Assembly (NCBI GenBank): GCA_947628375.1
Contig: CANQZQ010000005.1
Coordinates: forward strand, 1 to 32,148
Direction: 5' to 3'
Origin: an uncultured Bacilli bacterium
GTDB taxonomy: Bacteria; Bacillota_I; Bacilli_A; RF39; UBA660
DNA: 32,148 nucleotides
Below are positions 26,884-32,148 of this stretch, piece after piece (position 1 is the first letter of the stretch; each line of letters begins with the position of its first letter). Position numbers and translations under genes: made by a program. The notes beneath the pieces are model-generated. The model was not told the origin of the DNA. It saw only the letters and a program-made list of their open reading frames with translations, and searched no databases.

Positions 26884-28229
26884 GTTATATACTTAATATA
26901 ATTATCATTTAATTTTAAATAGTTTTCTTCACTAATATGTAAATATATTTTATAATAAGTATCTATATTAATTAAAATAGTTTTATTTTTAATTTGTTCT
27001 AAAAAGTCATCAATTAAACCACCTAAACTACTATTATCTGGTTTTAAATTAAATAAATGAAAATATTCTAAAATATAACCATTTTCCCCATAATTATTAA
27101 CTTTTATTTTACCATCTAAATAATCATCGGTATAATATTCTATTAAAATATCATCACGATCTTCATAAATTATATCAACATTATCATATTCAATTTGCTC
27201 AATTACTAAATTATCTTTCATGTCAACAGTTAAAGAACTCGTTTTATTAGCATAAACTTTTTCTTCCACTTTATAAGTTGTAAGTTCACAGACAGTAAGA
27301 CCAATAGAAATTCCTAAGACGATTAATGTTGATATAAACATATAATATAATTTTTTACCATTAATTTTTAAATTAAAAATTAATTTAATGATAAGTTCTA
27401 AGATAACATAGCAAGCAACAATTAGAGATACTAAAGCAAAAGCTATAAATATTAATACTAAACCATAATTTATAAAATATAAGTCAAACATTAACAAAGT
27501 ACATAATAAAACAAAGATGAAAGCCATAAATAATAAGAATAATATGCCTAATCCTTTAAGAAATAAAACAAAGAATTTGTATAAGTAGCTTAAAGGATTA
27601 AAACCTTTAGAATCTCGAATAATTATTTTTTTAGGTTTTTCTTTAGTAATTTGCTCTTCACTTCTAATATCTTCTACTTTTGGTTTATCATCTATTTCAT
27701 AATAATTTAAATATCTTAATTTAAATAATTTAATTAAAATTACTAAAGTTATAATAAAGTAGAACGCTAATAAAACACCATTAAAAATTGAAGATAATAT
27801 ATCTATTATTTCATAAGGAATAAGTACAAATATTTGACTTAAAATTGCATTTAAAATTGAGTTAAATATAGCTAATATAATAATAATTATAAGTAAATAT
27901 AAACCCATTTCTAATAAGCAAAAGATTTTATTCATAAAACTTAAATTAAAAAACAAGTGAATAGATTTTACAAAATTATCACACCAATTATTTAAAATGG
28001 TAAATATTTTTCTTTCATTTTTAACACTTTTTACTTTTAGACCCATTAATTCATCCATACTTACATCAAACAGTTTGCAAATAGCTAGTATTTTTTCTGT
28101 TTCGGGATAGGCACTATTACTTTCCCATTTCGATACGGCTTGTCTAGAAACATTTAATTCATTTGCTAGTTCTTCTTGACTTAAGCCCTTCCCTTTTCTT
28201 AAATTTGTGAGAATCTCACCAAAACTCAT
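26874..28229 (-). CDS. XRE-family HTH regulator fused to a multi-TM region
   Basis: HTH LRKGKGLSQEELANELNVSRQAVSKWESNSAYPETEKILAICKLFDVSMDELMG, then several hydrophobic segments; RBS GAGGTGATAAAT before ATG at 28229. Confidence 0.88.
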   Translation of the reverse strand: MSFGEILTNLRKGKGLSQEELANELNVSRQAVSKWESNSAYPETEKILAICKLFDVSMDELMGLKVKSVKNERKIFTILNNWCDNFVKSIHLFFNLSFMNKIFCLLEMGLYLLIIIIILAIFNSILNAILSQIFVLIPYEIIDILSSIFNGVLLAFYFIITLVILIKLFKLRYLNYYEIDDKPKVEDIRSEEQITKEKPKKIIIRDSKGFNPLSYLYKFFVLFLKGLGILFLLFMAFIFVLLCTLLMFDLYFINYGLVLIFIAFALVSLIVACYVILELIIKLIFNLKINGKKLYYMFISTLIVLGISIGLTVCELTTYKVEEKVYANKTSSLTVDMKDNLVIEQIEYDNVDIIYEDRDDILIEYYTDDYLDGKIKVNNYGENGYILEYFHLFNLKPDNSSLGGLIDDFLEQIKNKTILINIDTYYKIYLHISEENYLKLNDNYIKYITEE

Positions 28230-28254
28230 ATTTATCACCTCATGCCCTTATTTT

Positions 28255-28283
28255 AGTATAAAAATGTCATTAGCAACCACCAA
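28255..28283 (-). promoter_or_regulatory. Putative promoter of the XRE gene
   Basis: TTGGTG-17 nt-TATACT on the minus strand. Confidence 0.5.
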
Positions 28284-28399
28284 CTTTCGGTGGAATTTTA
28301 GAAAATTTTAGTTGCATTTAACAAAAAATCCCCTTTTCTTCCTTAAAATCATATAATATTTTACGAGTAAAAGCAAATTTTTTAAAACATTTAATTACC

Positions 28400-28427
28400 T
28401 TGACTTTTTAATAATTTTAGATATAAT
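28400..28427 (+). promoter_or_regulatory. Promoter of the 28458 gene (and probably downstream genes)
   Basis: TTGACT-16 nt-TATAAT. Confidence 0.7.
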
Positions 28428-28457
28428 AAACTTTACTTAAAGCAAGGGGAAATGATT

Positions 28458-29615
28458 ATGGCAAACAAGAAAGATTTAAATAGTTTAAATGATGATGAAA
28501 TATACTTTTATTTAATATGTCTTAAAACTTTAAAAAATTTTAATCTCTATAGTGAAGATGAATTATTTAAAAGACTTAAAGAAATATATAAAACTGATAC
28601 CAAAACAATAGAAGATAATCAAGAGGCATTATTTAATTTTGTTAAGGACAAATATCGTTATGGATTAATTAATGATTTATTAAAACAAGTATTAGAGCAT
28701 TTACAGTCTGATAAATTTTCCAGTTTTAAAGATAACTTTTTAATTGATAACCTAGATTACTTATTGGATTTTATTTCTGATTATTGTATCAAAAAATCCC
28801 AACTTTTAAAGCAAAAGTGTCCTAATAGTACATTTCTAAATAAAAATTTAAGAGAAGAATATATTATAGAGTTATTGAAAGAGTTAGATCCTTCTTTAGA
28901 ATTAGTACAAAAATATAAATGGGCAAAAGAAAATAAAAGAATAATTAATTTAGATGAATATGGTAGAGATGAAGCTAAAGAGATTTTAGCAAAATATGGG
29001 CTTCATGATATTGATTTTAATTGTTGCTTATTTTTAGATGATGGACCACTTATTGTTTTAGCAAATACAGAAGAAATAGAAGATTTAGCGAATTTTGCTC
29101 ATGAATTTGCCCATTTTGTTAATGGCAGAAGGTTAACTCCTAGTATATGTGAATATTATGCTATCTTTTTTGAACTTTATGCAATGAAATTTTTGTTAAA
29201 CAAAAACTACCCAAAAGAAGAAATTGCTTATTTATATTCAGAAAGAATTAATGATATAGTTAATGTTTTGTTGGAAGGTAGTATTCCTTTTTATTATTTA
29301 AAATTATATTTACAAAATAAAGAAGTAAATGAAAACCTTGATATTAATTTTTATAAAAATTTTACTAATGCCAAAGAATTAGCTCATAAGTCATGCGATA
29401 AATGTATTGAACAATTAATGCGTAAACCAGGTATTATTCAAGAAGCTTATTCTTATTTAATGGGATTTGTTTTAGCAGATCAATCTTTAGAAAAACTTAA
29501 TAATGATAATATTCTAAAAGAATTAATTGATTTTACTAAAAATGGTAACGAAAATATTTTAGATATTTTTAATCTTTTAGGTTTTAGAATAGATAATTTA
29601 AAATTAAGTAGGTGA
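28458..29615 (+). CDS. Putative gluzincin metallopeptidase-like protein, M3/PepF-like motif, paralogue 1
   Basis: LANFAHEFAHFVNG (HExxH) and downstream CEYYAIFFE resembling PepF AEVASTFNE; TGA stop. Confidence 0.6.
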   Translation: MANKKDLNSLNDDEIYFYLICLKTLKNFNLYSEDELFKRLKEIYKTDTKTIEDNQEALFNFVKDKYRYGLINDLLKQVLEHLQSDKFSSFKDNFLIDNLDYLLDFISDYCIKKSQLLKQKCPNSTFLNKNLREEYIIELLKELDPSLELVQKYKWAKENKRIINLDEYGRDEAKEILAKYGLHDIDFNCCLFLDDGPLIVLANTEEIEDLANFAHEFAHFVNGRRLTPSICEYYAIFFELYAMKFLLNKNYPKEEIAYLYSERINDIVNVLLEGSIPFYYLKLYLQNKEVNENLDINFYKNFTNAKELAHKSCDKCIEQLMRKPGIIQEAYSYLMGFVLADQSLEKLNNDNILKELIDFTKNGNENILDIFNLLGFRIDNLKLSR

Positions 29616-29618
29616 CTT

Positions 29619-30827
29619 GTGAAAAAAGATGTAAAATATGCCTTTAATATTTTTAAAATTTACTATTTAATAAATAAATTAGAAGATAAAGAAAATATTC
29701 CCCTTAAGATTTTGGAAGAATTAAATAAAAATTATGCTTTTTTTGAAAAAAATTCAGAGTTAGATCTTGCTAATCCTGAAAGTGAAAAAATTCTTATTAA
29801 TTGGATGAATAATATATGTCGTTATTCTTTTTTAAATATTTTATTAGAAAATACTATTAAATATTTAAAGGGTAAAAAAAGTTTAAATTTAAAACATATA
29901 AAATTAAAAGATAACTTTTTAATTAAAAATTTTAAACCAATATTAAAAATGATGCTTAATGAATTAAAACTAAATGGTTCTTTAGATTATAATGAAAATA
30001 TTAATTTTAGTCCTTTATCTAATGAATTATATAATGAATATATAGTAAATTTATTAAAAAGAATTGACCCTAGTTTAAAACTTTTTAATTTATATGAATG
30101 GGCTAAAAATAATAACAAATTTATAAGTCTAAATGAAATGAGTGAAGAAAGCCAAAAGGAAATAATAAAAAAATATAATCTTTCAGATACTAAATATAAT
30201 AGATGTATATATTTACAAGATGGACCAATAATAATTTTATCGAAAACAAACACTATTAAAGATATTCCTGTTTTTATGCATGAATTTGGTCATTTTATTA
30301 CTTTTTATTTTAAGAAAAAATCATTAGGACCAACTTTAAATGAATTTTATTCTATTTTTTATGAAAATTTAGCTTTAGCTTATTTAACTAATAAAAGTTA
30401 TTCTCATGAAGAAATAGAATACTTATTAAATGAAAGATTATTACAAAATAAATACCTTCTTAATATATATACTGATTTCTTTATTTACCTTAATTACTAT
30501 TTAGATAAAGGCAAAATAAGGGAAGAAGATGAAGTCTTAATTAGAGGCGAAAATTTTAAATTATTAAAAGAAAAATTATTTAGAAAATGTGATTTTTATA
30601 TTTCTAAATTTTTTAATAATCCTCTTGAATTTATCCGTGTTTATTCTTATATAATTGGAACAATTCTTTCTTATAAAGCATTTGAAATGATAGCCACAGA
30701 TGAGTCTTTATTAAAACTATTTATTAGTGATTCAATGAGTAGTGAAATAATAAATCCCGAAGATATTTTTAACTTAGTAGGAATTAATTTAAATAAGAGA
30801 AAAATCAAAAGAACTAGACTTAAATAA
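29619..30827 (+). CDS. Putative gluzincin metallopeptidase-like protein, M3/PepF-like motif, paralogue 2 (GTG start)
   Basis: PVFMHEFGHFI (HExxH) and NEFYSIFYE; similar to paralogue 1 throughout (DPSL.L...WAK.N; DGPIIILS). Confidence 0.6.
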   Translation: MKKDVKYAFNIFKIYYLINKLEDKENIPLKILEELNKNYAFFEKNSELDLANPESEKILINWMNNICRYSFLNILLENTIKYLKGKKSLNLKHIKLKDNFLIKNFKPILKMMLNELKLNGSLDYNENINFSPLSNELYNEYIVNLLKRIDPSLKLFNLYEWAKNNNKFISLNEMSEESQKEIIKKYNLSDTKYNRCIYLQDGPIIILSKTNTIKDIPVFMHEFGHFITFYFKKKSLGPTLNEFYSIFYENLALAYLTNKSYSHEEIEYLLNERLLQNKYLLNIYTDFFIYLNYYLDKGKIREEDEVLIRGENFKLLKEKLFRKCDFYISKFFNNPLEFIRVYSYIIGTILSYKAFEMIATDESLLKLFISDSMSSEIINPEDIFNLVGINLNKRKIKRTRLK

Positions 30828-30859
30828 TTTATTTATTATATAATAATAAAGGTGCTTAT

Positions 30860-32098
30860 ATGAAGATAATAGATAAAATACTTTTATTTATATTGATAAT
30901 AATAATTCCTATTAATATTTATGCTTTAGAATTACCAGATTTATATTCTAAAAATGTTTTATTATATGATATAGAAAATGATAAATTATTATATGAAAGA
31001 AATGGGAATCAAATAATTAGTATTGCAAGTCTTACAAAAGTTATGACAACGATTGTGGCAATTGAAAATATCGAAGACTTAAATGATACAATTACGATTA
31101 CTAAAGAAATGTTAGATGAAATTCCTTGGGATGCATCAGTTGCGGGTTTAAAAGAAGGAGATATAGTAACATATAGAGATTTATTATATGCTTCCCTTCT
31201 TCCAAGTGGGGCTGATGCTACAACTGCTTTAGCTTATGGAATATGCGGTTCATCTTCTAAATTTATTGAACTAATGAATAATAAAGCTAAAGAATTAGGA
31301 CTTAATCATACTCATTTTGCTAATGTAACTGGTTATGATATTGATAATCATTATAGTACTCCTAAAGAAGTTTTAAAATATTTAACCTATGCTTTAAATA
31401 ATAGTTTATTTAATGAAATATATCGAACTAAAAGTTATACTTTATCAAATGGTTTATTAGTATTAAGTACGGTTTATAAAGCAGCAGATAAATGGAATTA
31501 TGATTTATCTAGTGTTCTTGGTAGTAAAACAGGATATACTGATAATGCTGGTTTATGTATGTCAGCCATAATAGATATTAATGGTAAAGAATTACTATTA
31601 TTAACTTTTGGGGCTGAAGTAAATAAAGAAAGAACTTATCATTTAGAAGATACTTTAAAAGTTATTAATTATTTAAAAGATAATTATAAAGCATATACTT
31701 TATATAAAAAAGGAGATATTTTATTAACCATTCCTGTAAATGAATCAACAATTAAAAATTATGATATAAAAGTATCTAGAGATATTATCGTAAACTCAAT
31801 AGATGAAGTAAGTAAAGAAGATTATTATTATGAATATGATGGATTAGATAATCTAAGCTTCAGGAATAAAAAAGGAGATAAAATAGGAACAATTAAGTTT
31901 TATTATGAAGATGATGTAATTTTACAAAACGTCTTTTTAGATCAAAATATTAATATATCTTTATTTAAATTCTTTAAATCCAATTATTTATTATTACTAC
32001 CCTTTATAATTGTTATTTTATTATCTCTTTATGTTTTTAATTATAAATCTAAAAGAAAGAAAAGAAGAAGAAAAAAGGGGATGTTAGAAAATAAATAA
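30860..32098 (+). CDS. Serine-type D-Ala-D-Ala carboxypeptidase (DacA/DacF-like)
   Basis: Signal peptide, SIASLTKVMTTIVAIE (SxxK), LLPSGADA, GSKTGYT (KTG), C-terminal TM plus basic tail. Confidence 0.9.
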   Translation: MKIIDKILLFILIIIIPINIYALELPDLYSKNVLLYDIENDKLLYERNGNQIISIASLTKVMTTIVAIENIEDLNDTITITKEMLDEIPWDASVAGLKEGDIVTYRDLLYASLLPSGADATTALAYGICGSSSKFIELMNNKAKELGLNHTHFANVTGYDIDNHYSTPKEVLKYLTYALNNSLFNEIYRTKSYTLSNGLLVLSTVYKAADKWNYDLSSVLGSKTGYTDNAGLCMSAIIDINGKELLLLTFGAEVNKERTYHLEDTLKVINYLKDNYKAYTLYKKGDILLTIPVNESTIKNYDIKVSRDIIVNSIDEVSKEDYYYEYDGLDNLSFRNKKGDKIGTIKFYYEDDVILQNVFLDQNINISLFKFFKSNYLLLLPFIIVILLSLYVFNYKSKRKKRRRKKGMLENK

Positions 32099-32124
32099 AA
32101 TATTTTCTTAACATCTTCTTTTTT
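32080..32124 (+). terminator. Terminator overlapping the carboxypeptidase stop
   Basis: GATGTTAGAAAATA-aataaaa-TATTTTCTTAACATC-TTCTTTTTT; stop TAA in the loop. Confidence 0.8.
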
Positions 32125-32148
32125 ACAAATAAATAAAAAAATACCCGT

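Noticed and set aside
28452-30827. Mycoplasma-type code (UGA = Trp) joining the M3-like genes
   Set aside because: All other genes use TGG for Trp and none contains an in-frame TGA, and tetR also ends at TGA, so code 11 applies

Overview
AT-rich (Firmicutes/Bacilli-like) chromosomal window using the standard bacterial code: 29 genes are called, Trp is encoded by TGG, and TGA is a rare stop. Core content: the rplKA-rplJL ribosomal operons on the minus strand with an L10 leader and an L1-type leader; pheST behind a Phe T-box; rubrerythrin; a SipW-type signal peptidase; an SDR oxidoreductase; an ABC exporter with an XRE regulator; and a D-Ala-D-Ala carboxypeptidase. Accessory content is mostly tandem paralogue families: three tail-anchored thioredoxin-like proteins behind a TetR gene, five consecutive ~550-aa J-domain (HPD) proteins with an unrecognised C-terminal module (7.08-15.68 kb), two coiled-coil/Cys-pair proteins, and two M3/PepF-like HExxH proteins separated in frame by one UGA. 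The J-domain array is the best candidate for an undescribed system. A second pattern is intrinsic terminators whose hairpin contains the stop codon of the gene they terminate, seen at seven loci. All family assignments are from motif reading only; no searches were run.
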